64,000 nucleotides of DNA from Nocardioides baculatus (GCF_016735675.1 NZ_JAERSG010000003.1:62001-126000), one strand, 5' to 3'; numbered from the stretch's first letter, positions 7,490 through 15,366 are shown. Numbers and translations: made by a program. The notes: generated by a model from the letters alone, not told the origin.

Positions 7490-7989
7490 GGCTCTTGGGG
7501 ACCCTGCACCAGCTCGACGACACGCGCGGCGCCGTGCGCGTGGAGGACGTCTACGACACCGACATCGACGACCTGTGGGCGGCGTGCACCGATCCGGACC
7601 GCCTGGCGCGGTGGATCGCGGACGTGTCGGGGGAGCTGCGGCAGGGCGGCACCTTCGCCGGCGTCTTCACCAGCGGGTTCGAGGGTGCGGGACGGATCGA
7701 GGTGTGTGAGCGTCCTTCGCGCCTGGTGCTGTCGACGTGGGACAACGACGCGCCGGAGCAGGTGTCGACCATCGAGGTCGCTCTGACCGAGGAAGGTGAC
7801 CGGACGCGGCTGGTCGTCGAGGAGCGGGGGATCCCGCTGGCTCAGGCGCGGTCGTACGGCGCCGGCTGGCAGGTGCACGCCGAGGACCTGGCGGCGTACG
7901 TCTCCGGAGGCGAGCGCGACGAGGACCCCCAGCGCTGGAAGGACGCGGTCGAGGCCTACCGGGACGAGCCGGTCGAGGCCGTCGCCTGA
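7486..7989 (+). CDS. SRPBCC (AHSA1/START-like) domain protein
   Basis: A 167-aa single-domain protein of the SRPBCC superfamily. Motifs typical of the AHSA1 group are RVEDVYDTDIDDLWAACTDPDRLARWI near the N-terminus and YGAGWQVHAEDLAAYV near the C-terminus, bracketing the hydrophobic ligand cavity. ArsR-AHSA1 pairs are common in actinobacteria and the partner is thought to bind a small hydrophobic ligand, but the ligand is unknown. ATG at 7486 overlaps the arsR stop by 4 bp, so the two are co-translated. The 3' end overlaps the convergent oxygenase gene by 34 bp, an unusually long tail-to-tail coding overlap. Confidence 0.88.
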   Translation: MRLLGTLHQLDDTRGAVRVEDVYDTDIDDLWAACTDPDRLARWIADVSGELRQGGTFAGVFTSGFEGAGRIEVCERPSRLVLSTWDNDAPEQVSTIEVALTEEGDRTRLVVEERGIPLAQARSYGAGWQVHAEDLAAYVSGGERDEDPQRWKDAVEAYRDEPVEAVA

Positions 7990-8927
7990 TCGTGCGTCAG
8001 GCCCTGCCACGGCGACAGGTCGAGGCCCGGATAGCGCTGGCCGACGCCGGCCAGCGTCTCCTCGGTCCAGTACGCGTGGCCCGGGGGAGGGAAGCCGAAC
8101 AGCTCCAGCTGTCGCGGGGTCGCCTGCTCGACGAAGGCGTACCAGGCGTCCTGGTGGCTCCGGTCGGCCCAGGCGTGGCGATGGGCCCACTCGACGGCTG
8201 CGGGACGGTAGTTGAGGTGCATCGTGAAGCGCGCTCCGCGCGGCTCGGTGATGGCCGCACCGCGGTGCACGGTCTCCGGTCGGAAGGCCACCACCGTCCC
8301 GGCCGGCCCGGTCGCGGGGACCTCGGCCTCGTAGAGGTCGGGGCGTCCATCGCCGGCGACGAAGCCGCCGTCGTCCTCCGCGACCTCCGCGCGGGGGAAG
8401 AAGTTCGGCTTCGCCGGGAGCGACTCGGTCGCAGGAGAACGGCGCACCATCCGCGGTGCTCCCAGGTCGGGCGTCACGTCAGAGAGGAAGACGAACATCT
8501 CGACCTGCGCGAACGCCGGGTCGCTCGACGGCACCAGGATCGTGTGGTTCAAGTAGTCGCGGTGGAGGTCCTGGTCGTAGTCGGCGGCGCCCTGGTACTT
8601 GGCCCACGCCTCGGCGGAGTAGAGGCGTACGGCGTCCGTGCCGAGCAGCGTCGTCGCCAGCGTCACCAGGGCGTCGGACACCGGGACGCGGTTGAGGGCG
8701 AGGCTGGCGAACGGGAAGCCGTCGATCCCGTCGAACTCGTCGCCGATGAATCTCGCGTTGCGACCGGGGTCGACGCCGTCGTGGAAGTCGTCGCCCGACG
8801 GGAACAGCTGTCCGAGCTCGCCCTGGGCCGCCGTGAGCTCGTCGGCCGGCAGGTAGCCCGGCAGCACGACGTACCCGTCCTCGAGCCAGGTCGTGCGCGC
8901 AGCATCCAGGTCCACGTGTCGATCCAT
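7956..8927 (-). CDS. Phytanoyl-CoA dioxygenase (PhyH) family protein
   Basis: A 323-aa Fe(II)/2-oxoglutarate oxygenase of the PhyH type. The metal triad can be placed at H122 and D124 (DLHRDYLNH) and H221 (PETVHRGAA); the Arg following RGARFTMHLNYR is a candidate for 2-oxoglutarate binding. Related enzymes hydroxylate acyl-CoAs or small natural products; the substrate is not evident and no pathway genes flank it. The start at 8927 (MDRHVDLDAA) is preferred over an ATG 36 nt upstream because GATACT lies 7 nt before it. Two operator-like dyads sit 58-84 nt upstream, so expression is probably controlled by an unlinked regulator. Confidence 0.85.
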   Translation of the reverse strand: MDRHVDLDAARTTWLEDGYVVLPGYLPADELTAAQGELGQLFPSGDDFHDGVDPGRNARFIGDEFDGIDGFPFASLALNRVPVSDALVTLATTLLGTDAVRLYSAEAWAKYQGAADYDQDLHRDYLNHTILVPSSDPAFAQVEMFVFLSDVTPDLGAPRMVRRSPATESLPAKPNFFPRAEVAEDDGGFVAGDGRPDLYEAEVPATGPAGTVVAFRPETVHRGAAITEPRGARFTMHLNYRPAAVEWAHRHAWADRSHQDAWYAFVEQATPRQLELFGFPPPGHAYWTEETLAGVGQRYPGLDLSPWQGLTHDQATASTGSSR

Positions 8928-10836
8928 GCAGGGGAGTATCGCCGCGAGCGACGAGCGGTGCACCTGCGTTTCCGTCGCGGCAATCTGACATAATGTCAGT
9001 TATCGGCGATATATCCACGCTCAGGCAGCCCCTCTCAGGCGTTGCGCGGTGATCCTGACGTGGATGGTGCACCAAGGTGACCGCAGAGTGTCGCTCCGAC
9101 GAGTTAGGTTCCAGCGCATGGACATGTTGCGGGGAGACAGGATCGCCGAGGCCCATCTGACCGACTGGCGCAAGCTGGCCCAAGGCATCCACGCGAGGTA
9201 CGTCGTCGACGACTTCGGTGCTGCTGCACGGTTCGTCGTGGCGGTCGGTGAGGCCGGCGACGAGATCGGCCACCACCCGAAGGTCTCGATCGGTCCCGGC
9301 CACGTCGACCTCAAGCTCAGCAGCGACGACGCGATCTACCGCGAGGACGACGGCACCGAGCACGTCGTCGAGTGGGTCACCCATCAGGACATCGACCTGG
9401 CGCGACGGATCACCGAGGTCGCCGCGGGCCAGGGCCTGGCCGCAGATCCGGGCGCCGTGGCGGCAGTCGAGCTCGGCCTGGACACGCCGGACTCCGCGGT
9501 CATCGCGCCGGTCTGGGCGGCGCTGCTCACCGGCAACCCCGACGACCAGGGTCGCGGCACGCCGAGCGACGAGGTCCGTGACGGCGGTGGACGCGTGCCC
9601 AACCTGTGGTTCGGCGACCGGGAGCGGTGTGAGCGCCAGTCCTGACGCCACGAGGGCGAACGTCACGGCCGCGACGACCAGCATCGGTCGTACGCCGACC
9701 GCATCGGCGAGCACGCCGGCGATCGGCGCCACGACGACGATCACCGCGCGGTTGATCGACCGCAGCGTCGTGTTCGTGCGCGCCTGGAGCTCGTCGGGCG
9801 TCACCAGCTGCCGATAGCTCATCTCGTGGGAGTTGCTCATGCCCATCGCCAGGCCGTACAGCCCCTGCCCGAGCATCAGCAGACCGATCGTGGCGGCCCG
9901 GGAGGTCGGCTCCCCCGCCAGCGCCATCACGACGACGCCGGTCGTGATGATCGAGTGGCACAGGATGATCGTGCGTCCGGTGCCGAGCCGCCGTCCGACC
10001 GCCGTGGTGATCGTCGCCCCGACCACGGCCCCGACTCCCCCGACCGCCCCGACCAGACCGAACTGGAAGGCCGAGAGGTCGAGCACGAGGAACGCGTACG
10101 GCGCCAGCACGACGCCGACGACAGCGTTGCCGACGAACCACACGTGCGTCGCGATCGCGAGGGTCCGTAGCCCCGACCGGCCGTAGGCCCACCGCACGCC
10201 CTCGACGATGTCGCCGAGCAGGCCGCGCACCGTCACCCCGGTCCGGGCGGGCGGCTCGTCGAGGTCGATCCGCCGGAGCGTGATCGCCGAGTAGAGGTAG
10301 GTCAGCGAGTCGACGAGCACGGCGAGCGGCGCCCCGACGGCGCTCACCAGCGCACCGCCGATGGCCGGTCCCGCCATCGACCCGACGGCGTCCGCACCGT
10401 CGATGCGGGCGTGCGCCGGTTGGAGCCGGTCGCGTGGCACGAGGCGTGGCAGGAACGACATCGTCGCTGCCATGTTGACGACCGCGGCAGTGCCGTAGAG
10501 GAAGACGATCACCAGCAGCGCGGCCAGCGACAGCACGTCGAGCCACCACAGCAGCGGGATCGTCAGCAGCAGCACCGCCTGGATCACGTCGGTGCCGATC
10601 ATCAGCGGCAGCCGTCGGCGCCCGTCGACGAGCGCACCGATGACCAGGCCGAACACCAGGTAGGGCAGCCAGCGCGAGGCATTGAGCCAGCCGACGTCGG
10701 ACGCGGTGCCGTCCAGGGTCAGCACCACGAGTGCCTGCAGGGCGAAGAGCGTGACGTAGGTGCCCAGCACGGACACGGCGTCGGCCCGCCAGTAGTACGA
10801 GAAGGACCGCGAGATGAAGAACCCGCCGTCGCTCAC
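8479..10836 (-). CDS. MFS transporter whose native stop is lost (frame reads on into antisense)
   Basis: The first about 400 residues (10836 down to about 9630) are a complete twelve-span major facilitator resembling the DHA3/enterobactin-exporter-like group, beginning MSDGGFFISRSFSYYWRADA and ending in span twelve with AAVTFALVASGLALTPLP. After that the frame has no stop and continues about 380 codons antisense to the dehydratase gene and into the oxygenase gene, to 8479. That tail shows no domain and looks like non-biological reading, so the real protein probably ended near 9630 before a deletion. The GTG start at 10836 has TAGACT 6 nt upstream, overlapping the divergent esterase promoter. 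Substrate unknown. A sequencing or assembly error near 9630 is the alternative. Confidence 0.7.
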   Translation of the reverse strand: MSDGGFFISRSFSYYWRADAVSVLGTYVTLFALQALVVLTLDGTASDVGWLNASRWLPYLVFGLVIGALVDGRRRLPLMIGTDVIQAVLLLTIPLLWWLDVLSLAALLVIVFLYGTAAVVNMAATMSFLPRLVPRDRLQPAHARIDGADAVGSMAGPAIGGALVSAVGAPLAVLVDSLTYLYSAITLRRIDLDEPPARTGVTVRGLLGDIVEGVRWAYGRSGLRTLAIATHVWFVGNAVVGVVLAPYAFLVLDLSAFQFGLVGAVGGVGAVVGATITTAVGRRLGTGRTIILCHSIITTGVVVMALAGEPTSRAATIGLLMLGQGLYGLAMGMSNSHEMSYRQLVTPDELQARTNTTLRSINRAVIVVVAPIAGVLADAVGVRPMLVVAAVTFALVASGLALTPLPVAEPQVGHASTAVTDLVARRAATLVVGVAGEQRRPDRRDDRGVRRVQAELDCRHGARICGQALARGDLGDPSRQVDVLMGDPLDDVLGAVVLAVDRVVAAELEVDVAGTDRDLRVVADLVAGLTDRHDEPCSSTEVVDDVPRVDALGQLAPVGQMGLGDPVSPQHVHALEPNSSERHSAVTLVHHPRQDHRATPERGCLSVDISPITDIMSDCRDGNAGAPLVARGDTPLHGSTRGPGCCAHDLARGRVRRAAGLPAGRRAHGGPGRARTAVPVGRRLPRRRRPRSQREIHRRRVRRDRRLPVRQPRPQPRPGVRRPGDAGDDAARHGRRTPLLRRGVGQVPGRRRLRPGPPPRLLEPHDPGAVERPGVRAGRDVRLPL
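8985..9011. promoter_or_regulatory. Two adjacent dyads upstream of the PhyH-family gene
   Basis: CTGACAT-A-ATGTCAG (8985-8999) is a perfect 7-1-7 inverted repeat, and TATCG-G-CGATA (9001-9011) a perfect 5-1-5 repeat immediately beside it. Both are clearly more A/T rich than the surrounding sequence. The pair lies about 58 nt upstream of the oxygenase start in a 190-bp gap that otherwise holds only promoters. The shape fits a TetR- or GntR-type operator; no candidate regulator is adjacent. Confidence 0.5.
9118..9645 (+). CDS. 4a-hydroxytetrahydrobiopterin dehydratase with truncated VOC domain
   Basis: A 175-aa protein. Residues 1-100 form a pterin-4a-carbinolamine dehydratase fold, with the active-site block GEAGDEIGHHPKVSIGPGHVDLKL (key HHP residues) and THQDIDLARRI. 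The remainder begins a second domain (LDTPDSAVIAPVWAALLTGNP, then RVPNLWFGD) that looks like the first beta strands of a VOC/glyoxalase domain found fused to this dehydratase in actinobacteria. It stops abruptly at about residue 165, so the second domain is only a stub. The start ATG has TAGGTT 7 nt upstream. The 3' end abuts the truncated MFS gene on the opposite strand, suggesting both lost their tails in one deletion. The dehydratase half should still fold. Confidence 0.8.
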   Translation: MDMLRGDRIAEAHLTDWRKLAQGIHARYVVDDFGAAARFVVAVGEAGDEIGHHPKVSIGPGHVDLKLSSDDAIYREDDGTEHVVEWVTHQDIDLARRITEVAAGQGLAADPGAVAAVELGLDTPDSAVIAPVWAALLTGNPDDQGRGTPSDEVRDGGGRVPNLWFGDRERCERQS

Positions 10837-10842
10837 GCGCGC

Positions 10843-10852
10843 AGTCTAGGTT
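10843..10852. promoter_or_regulatory. Overlapping divergent -10 elements
   Basis: The 10-mer AGTCTAGGTT holds TAGGTT for the plus-strand esterase (ATG 6 nt downstream) and, on the other strand, TAGACT for the MFS gene (GTG 6 nt downstream). The two hexamers share two base pairs, so polymerase cannot occupy both at once and the genes should be expressed in competition. Both transcripts would start at the initiation codon. Confidence 0.6.
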
Positions 10853-10858
10853 CGGGGC

Positions 10859-11665
10859 ATGGGTCACCGCGTGCCGCACTCACCGCTGCCGATCGACCAG
10901 TCGGAGGTGACCTACGACCACGGACCGGACTCGGTGCCCCGACCGGACGTCCCCCGCGGCCGCACCACGGAGCTGTCGATCACCGACCCGCGGGCATTTC
11001 CGGGGACCACGCGGAGCGTGTGGGTCCACGAGCCCGCAGCGTCGACCGACACACCGGCTCCGGTCGTCGTCTTCCAGGACGGCGCCGGCTTCGTGGACCC
11101 CGACGACGAGATGCGGGCGACGGTCGTGCTCGACAACCTGGTCGCCGCCGGCGCGGTCCCGCCGCTCGTCGGTGTCTTCGTCGACCCCGCCGACGGCAAC
11201 CGCAACGCCGAGTACGACGCCGCGGACGGGACGTACGCCGGCTTCCTCCTCGACGAGGTGCTCCCCCGCGTCGCCGAGGTCGTACCGATCAGCACCCGGC
11301 CCGAGGACCGGGCGCTCTGTGGCTTCAGCAGCGGCGGCAGCGCAGCATTCACGGCGGCGTGGCACCGGCCGGACGCGTTCGGCAAGGTCGTCGGGCTCTC
11401 GTCGAGCTTCCCGCAGGTCGCCGTCGACCACCCGCGCCTGGTCGCGGACGAGCCGGTCAGGCCACTACGGATCTTCCTGCAGGTCGGGCACCGCGACCTC
11501 GGCTGGGACGAGCCCGACGACAACTGGGTGGCCGCCAACCTCGAGGTGGGCGCTGCGCTGCTGCGCCGCGGCTACGACGTACGCCTCGTCGTCGGCGACG
11601 GCGGCCACGACGGCAACCACGGCGGCGTCCTGCTCCCCGATGCGCTCCGCTGGCTCTGGCGCTGA
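10859..11665 (+). CDS. Alpha/beta-hydrolase esterase, enterochelin-esterase-like
   Basis: A 268-aa cytoplasmic alpha/beta hydrolase of the putative esterase (esterase D/Fes) group. The nucleophile elbow is CGFSSGGSAA with S157; the acid and histidine probably lie in the C-terminal part, where GDGGHDGNHGG supplies His. The pattern VVFQDGAGFVDPDDEMR and VGVFVDPADGNRNAEYD matches enterochelin-esterase-like enzymes, where it forms the oxyanion-hole side. The family hydrolyses trilactone siderophores or simple esters; no siderophore genes are adjacent, although the divergent transporter resembles exporters of that group. The start is leaderless (TAGGTT, 6 nt). The convergent thioesterase ends 3 bp after its stop. 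Confidence 0.85.
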   Translation: MGHRVPHSPLPIDQSEVTYDHGPDSVPRPDVPRGRTTELSITDPRAFPGTTRSVWVHEPAASTDTPAPVVVFQDGAGFVDPDDEMRATVVLDNLVAAGAVPPLVGVFVDPADGNRNAEYDAADGTYAGFLLDEVLPRVAEVVPISTRPEDRALCGFSSGGSAAFTAAWHRPDAFGKVVGLSSSFPQVAVDHPRLVADEPVRPLRIFLQVGHRDLGWDEPDDNWVAANLEVGAALLRRGYDVRLVVGDGGHDGNHGGVLLPDALRWLWR

Positions 11666-11668
11666 CGC

Positions 11669-12121
11669 TCAGCCGAGGCGACGTACCTGATAGGTGCCGA
11701 CCGTCGAGGCGACCACCTCGCCGGCCGCGTCCGTGAGGGTCGCCTCCAGCACGAACTCGCCCTTGCCCGTGGCGAGCGCGTAGTCCAGGATGCGGGCGAC
11801 CTCGTCGTCGGACAGCGACGCCTCGGCGCGTACGACGCCCACCGCGGGTCGCCGGAACCGGATCGTCGACTCCTTGACGAGCGGCACGAACCCGGCGAGC
11901 TCGCCCTCCAGGTCGAAGGTGGCCAGGCACAGCACCCCGCCGAGCATCTCGGCGACGCTGAACAGCGAGCCGGCGTAGGTGACACCGAAGTGGTTGACGT
12001 TGGGCTCCGGAGGGAGCTCCGCGACGGCCCGTCCGGGGACGACCTCGACGAGCCGGATGCCCATCGCAGCGAGGATCGGCACCGACCCCACCGCTGCCTC
12101 CACTCTCAACGTATAAGCCAT
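11669..12121 (-). CDS. Hot-dog fold thioesterase-like protein (DUF4442/PaaI-like)
   Basis: A 150-aa single hot-dog domain protein. The block PPEPNVNHFGVTYAGSLFSVAEMLGGVLCLATFDL corresponds to the central helix and active-site region of PaaI/YiiD-C-like acyl-CoA thioesterases, with N and H in NVNHFGV as the likely polar residues. It would hydrolyse an acyl-CoA or, in some relatives, act without catalysis; the substrate is unknown. ATG at 12121 is used here; a GTG at 12103 preceded by TATACG at 6 nt is a plausible leaderless alternative. The gene is divergent from helR and the rifamycin-element-like dyad lies only 4 bp from this ATG, so both genes could respond to the same signal. Confidence 0.8.
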   Translation of the reverse strand: MAYTLRVEAAVGSVPILAAMGIRLVEVVPGRAVAELPPEPNVNHFGVTYAGSLFSVAEMLGGVLCLATFDLEGELAGFVPLVKESTIRFRRPAVGVVRAEASLSDDEVARILDYALATGKGEFVLEATLTDAAGEVVASTVGTYQVRRLG

Positions 12122-12124
12122 CAG

Positions 12125-12144
12125 GGGGCTTGCCGCAAGGCCCC
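12125..12144. promoter_or_regulatory. RAE-like inverted repeat upstream of helR
   Basis: GGGGCTTGCCGCAAGGCCCC lies 24 bp before the helR start. It is a near-perfect dyad (GGGGCTTGC against GCAAGGCCCC, one unpaired base) and matches in length, arms and core the rifamycin-associated element known to precede rifampicin-inducible actinobacterial genes such as arr, rph and helR. The match is from memory of the element, not from an alignment run here. Confidence 0.7.
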
Positions 12145-12167
12145 GTGCCTCCCGCACACTGCACGGC

Positions 12168-14333
12168 GTGATGCCGCTCGACACCTCTCCCTTCGCCCTC
12201 TCCGACGCCCTCGCTGCCAAGAACGACCCGACGCTCATCGACACCGATCGTGCCCACTTCGCCGCGACCGCGACCAGCCTCGAGCACACGATCGCCGAGC
12301 TGGAGCAGACCCTCGCCGAGGCGAAGAAGGGCGGCGCCCGCTACGGGACAGCGGCCCTCGAGCGCGACCAGGAGGTGCACCGGCTGACCGCCCGGTTGCG
12401 TGCCCTGCGCCGGTTCGACCTCGACCTCTGCCTGGGGCGGATCGTCCACGCCGACGCCGCCATCACCTACATCGGGCGCCTCGGCCTCGCCGACCCCGAC
12501 GGCCGTCGACTGCTGGTCGACTGGCGCTCCCCCGCCGCCGAGCCGTTCTTCGCCGCCACGCACGCGCAGCCGTACGGCCTCGTCAGCCGGCGCCGCTACC
12601 GGTGGGCCGCCGGCCGGATCGTCGACTACTGGGACGAGGCCTTCACCGAGGAGGGCCTCACCCACACGGCCGCGCTCGACGACCAGTCCGCCTTCATCGC
12701 GACGCTCGGCGGCAGTCGTACGGAGCGGATGCGCGACGTGCTCGGCACCATCCAGGCCGACCAGGACGCCATCGTCCGCGCCGGCTCCCGTGGCGCGCTC
12801 GTCGTCGACGGTGGCCCCGGCACCGGCAAGACCGTCGTCGCGCTGCACCGCACCGCCTACCTGCTCTACGCCGACCCGCGGCTCGGCCACCGCCGCGGCG
12901 GGGTGCTGTTCGTCGGTCCCCACCAGCCCTACCTGGCCTACGTCGGCGACGTGCTGCCGAGCCTCGGCGAGGAGGGCGTGCAGACCTGCACGATCCGCGA
13001 CCTGGTGCCGGAGAAGGCGGTCGCCGAGGAGGACGAGCAGGTCGCCGCCCTCAAGGGCGACGTCCGGATGGTCGCCGCGATCGAGCCGGCGGTCGCGCTC
13101 TACGAGGAGCCCCCGACCGAGCCGGTGCTCGTCGAGACGCCGTGGGGCGACGTCCGGATCACGGCCGCCGAGTGGGCCGAGGCCTTCGACTCCCCCGACC
13201 CCGGCACGCCGCACAACCTCGCCCGCGACGACGTGTGGGACGAGGTGCTGACGATCCTGGCCGACAAGCTCGACTCCGACGAGCTGACGGCCGACGACTT
13301 CCGGAAGGTGCTCGAGCGCCACCGCGGCCTGCGCGACACCTTCGACCGGGCGTGGCCGCTGATCGAGCACACCGACCTCGTCGGCGACCTCTGGACGGTG
13401 CCGGCCTACCTCCGCCGGTGCGCGCCGTGGCTCGAGCCCGACCAGGTGCAGGCCCTGCGGCGCCCGGACCCGGAGGCGTGGACGTACGCCGACCTGCCGC
13501 TGCTCGATGCCGCACGCCTGCGGCTCGGCGACCCGGAGGCGTCTCGGCGCCGACGTCGTACGCACGCCGCGGAGGCTCGCGAGCGCGCCCGGATGGCCGA
13601 GGTGATCGACGACCTCCGCACCACGGCGCGCGAGTCGGGCGCGGACGAGTTCGGCGAGGGGCTCGTGTCGATGCTGGTGCACGACGACCTCCGGACCGCG
13701 CTGGTCGACGACGCGGCGCTGCCGAGTGCGGACGTCGACCTGCTGGCCGGGCCGTTCGCACACGTCGTGGTCGACGAGGCGCAGGAGCTCACCGACGCCG
13801 AGTGGCAGATGCTGCTGCGTCGCTGCCCCTCGCGCAGCATGACGATCGTCGGCGATCGCGCCCAGGCCCGGCACGGCTTCGCCGAGTCGTGGACCGAACG
13901 GCTCGAGCGCGTCGGCCTGCCCGGCGCGATCGTCGCTCCCCTGACGGTGAACTACCGCACGCCCGCCGAGGTGATGGCCGAGGCCGAGCCGGTCATCCGC
14001 GCCGTACTGCCGGAGGCCAACGTGCCGACCTCGATCCGCGAGAGCGGCATCCCGGTGCTCCACTCCCCCGCCGCCGAGCGCGACGCCATCCTCGGGGGCT
14101 GGCTCGCGGAGCACGCCGACGGTACGGCGGTGGTGATCGGCGACCGGTCGTTCGCCGACCGGCGGTTCGACGGGCGGGTCCGCTCGCTCACGCCCGAGCT
14201 CGCCAAGGGGCTGGAGTTCGACCTCGTCGTGCTCGTCGACCCCGAGCTCTTCGGCGAGGGCGTGACGGGGGCGGTCGACCGCTACGTGGCGATGACCCGC
14301 GCCACGCAGCGGCTGGTGGTGCTCACGTCATGA
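12168..14333 (+). CDS. helR: RNA polymerase recycling motor ATPase HelR (HelD-like)
   Basis: A 721-aa UvrD/Rep-like superfamily 1 ATPase of the HelD/HelR family. An N-terminal helical region (about 1-85, with a Glu/Ala-rich antiparallel coil) is followed by LLVDWRSPAAEPFFAA, typical of HelD proteins, then Walker A GGPGTGKT (215-222) and Walker B VVVDEAQEL (about 530). HelR removes stalled or rifampicin-bound RNA polymerase from DNA and contributes to rifamycin tolerance. Start could be GTG 12168 or ATG 12171; no ribosome-binding site is visible, consistent with a leaderless message. The RAE-like dyad 24 bp upstream supports the HelR assignment over plain HelD. The 3' end shares a terminator-like dyad with mmuM. 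Confidence 0.88.
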   Translation: MMPLDTSPFALSDALAAKNDPTLIDTDRAHFAATATSLEHTIAELEQTLAEAKKGGARYGTAALERDQEVHRLTARLRALRRFDLDLCLGRIVHADAAITYIGRLGLADPDGRRLLVDWRSPAAEPFFAATHAQPYGLVSRRRYRWAAGRIVDYWDEAFTEEGLTHTAALDDQSAFIATLGGSRTERMRDVLGTIQADQDAIVRAGSRGALVVDGGPGTGKTVVALHRTAYLLYADPRLGHRRGGVLFVGPHQPYLAYVGDVLPSLGEEGVQTCTIRDLVPEKAVAEEDEQVAALKGDVRMVAAIEPAVALYEEPPTEPVLVETPWGDVRITAAEWAEAFDSPDPGTPHNLARDDVWDEVLTILADKLDSDELTADDFRKVLERHRGLRDTFDRAWPLIEHTDLVGDLWTVPAYLRRCAPWLEPDQVQALRRPDPEAWTYADLPLLDAARLRLGDPEASRRRRRTHAAEARERARMAEVIDDLRTTARESGADEFGEGLVSMLVHDDLRTALVDDAALPSADVDLLAGPFAHVVVDEAQELTDAEWQMLLRRCPSRSMTIVGDRAQARHGFAESWTERLERVGLPGAIVAPLTVNYRTPAEVMAEAEPVIRAVLPEANVPTSIRESGIPVLHSPAAERDAILGGWLAEHADGTAVVIGDRSFADRRFDGRVRSLTPELAKGLEFDLVVLVDPELFGEGVTGAVDRYVAMTRATQRLVVLTS

Positions 14334-14365
14334 GTTCTGCGGGTCCGAACCCCGAGATCTCATGA
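14328..14365. terminator. Bidirectional terminator-like dyad between helR and mmuM
   Basis: TCATGAG (14328-14334) pairs with CTCATGA (14359-14365), and the inner GGGT-CCGA-ACCC (14341-14352) closes the hairpin; most intervening bases also pair. It includes both stop codons of the convergent genes. There is no T-run, as usual for actinobacterial hairpin terminators. Confidence 0.55.
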
Positions 14366-15304
14366 CGACCGGATCTGGGCGTGCGAACGAGCTGGCCCGT
14401 GTGGTCCGAGGGTGGCACGCAGGGCGGTGATGTCCTCGGGGCCGACGCGGCAGCAACCGCCGACCAGCCGGGCCCCGGCCATGACCCAGGCGGACACGTC
14501 CTCGGCGCGGAAGGCGGAGGACCCCTCCCACTGTCGGGTCTCCGCGTTCCAGGCCTGGCCGGAGTTCGGGTAGACGACGCCGGCGCCGAAGGCGGCGCCA
14601 GCCGTGGGGACGGCGTCGCGCGCGTCGAGCGGCGTCGTGCAGTTGATCCCGACGGCGACGATCTCGGCGACGTCGGCGGCCATCGCGAACGCCTCCCCCA
14701 GGTGCTCGCCCTGGCGCGTACGTCCGTCGGCAGCGGTCAGCGACAGCCAGGCAGGTACGCCCGTGCCGTCGAGCTCGGCCAGCACGGCCTCGACCTCGGC
14801 GAGGCACGGGATCGTCTCGATCGCCAGCACGTCCGCGCCGTCGCCGACCATCGAGGCGAGCACGTCGAGCCGCGGTCGGTGGAAGGCGCGCAGTCCGTCG
14901 ACGTCCAGGTCGTAGTCGCCGCGGTACTCCGACCCGTCGGCCAGCACCGCGCCGTACGGCCCGACGGACGCCGCCACCCAGCCCTGCGGTGCGACCTCGT
15001 CGCGTGCGGATGCTGCGAGCCGGACGCTGCGCCGGAGGAGCTGCTCGACCTCGTCGCGCTCCACGCCGGTGGCGCCGAAGCCCTCGAACGAGACCTGGTA
15101 GGACGCCGTGGTGGCCACCTCGGCGCCGGCCTCGAAGAACTCGCGGTGCGCGCGCTCGATCGCCGCGGGGTCGTCGCGCAGCAGGCGGGCCGACCAGAGG
15201 TCGGACGAGAGGTCGTGGCCGTGCCGCTCGAGCAGGGTGGCGAGCCCGCCGTCCAGGACGACGGGGCGGTCGGCGATCACGTCGCTCAGGCTGGTGCGGG
15301 TCAC
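14360..15304 (-). CDS. mmuM: Homocysteine S-methyltransferase
   Basis: A 314-aa Zn-dependent methyltransferase that makes methionine from homocysteine and S-methylmethionine (or SAM). The three zinc-binding cysteines are present: C222 in VGINCTT and C284/C285 in VGGCCRVG. The N-terminal VVLDGGLATLLERHG is the family opening motif. The length matches E. coli MmuM. No S-methylmethionine permease is adjacent, so it may serve repair of damaged SAM or scavenging. GTG at 15304 is preceded by CAGACT at 6 nt. It is divergent from nei2 over a 62-bp gap. Confidence 0.93.
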   Translation of the reverse strand: MTRTSLSDVIADRPVVLDGGLATLLERHGHDLSSDLWSARLLRDDPAAIERAHREFFEAGAEVATTASYQVSFEGFGATGVERDEVEQLLRRSVRLAASARDEVAPQGWVAASVGPYGAVLADGSEYRGDYDLDVDGLRAFHRPRLDVLASMVGDGADVLAIETIPCLAEVEAVLAELDGTGVPAWLSLTAADGRTRQGEHLGEAFAMAADVAEIVAVGINCTTPLDARDAVPTAGAAFGAGVVYPNSGQAWNAETRQWEGSSAFRAEDVSAWVMAGARLVGGCCRVGPEDITALRATLGPHGPARSHAQIRSS

Positions 15305-15366
15305 GGCACGAGTCTGGCACCCGAGGGGTGTGCCCGGCGCTTGGTCTCGTCGGCGACGATCGCCGG

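Noticed and set aside
8479..9630. A genuine C-terminal domain on the MFS transporter
   Set aside because: The roughly 380 extra codons lie antisense to the dehydratase and out of frame in the oxygenase gene, with no domain or membrane pattern.
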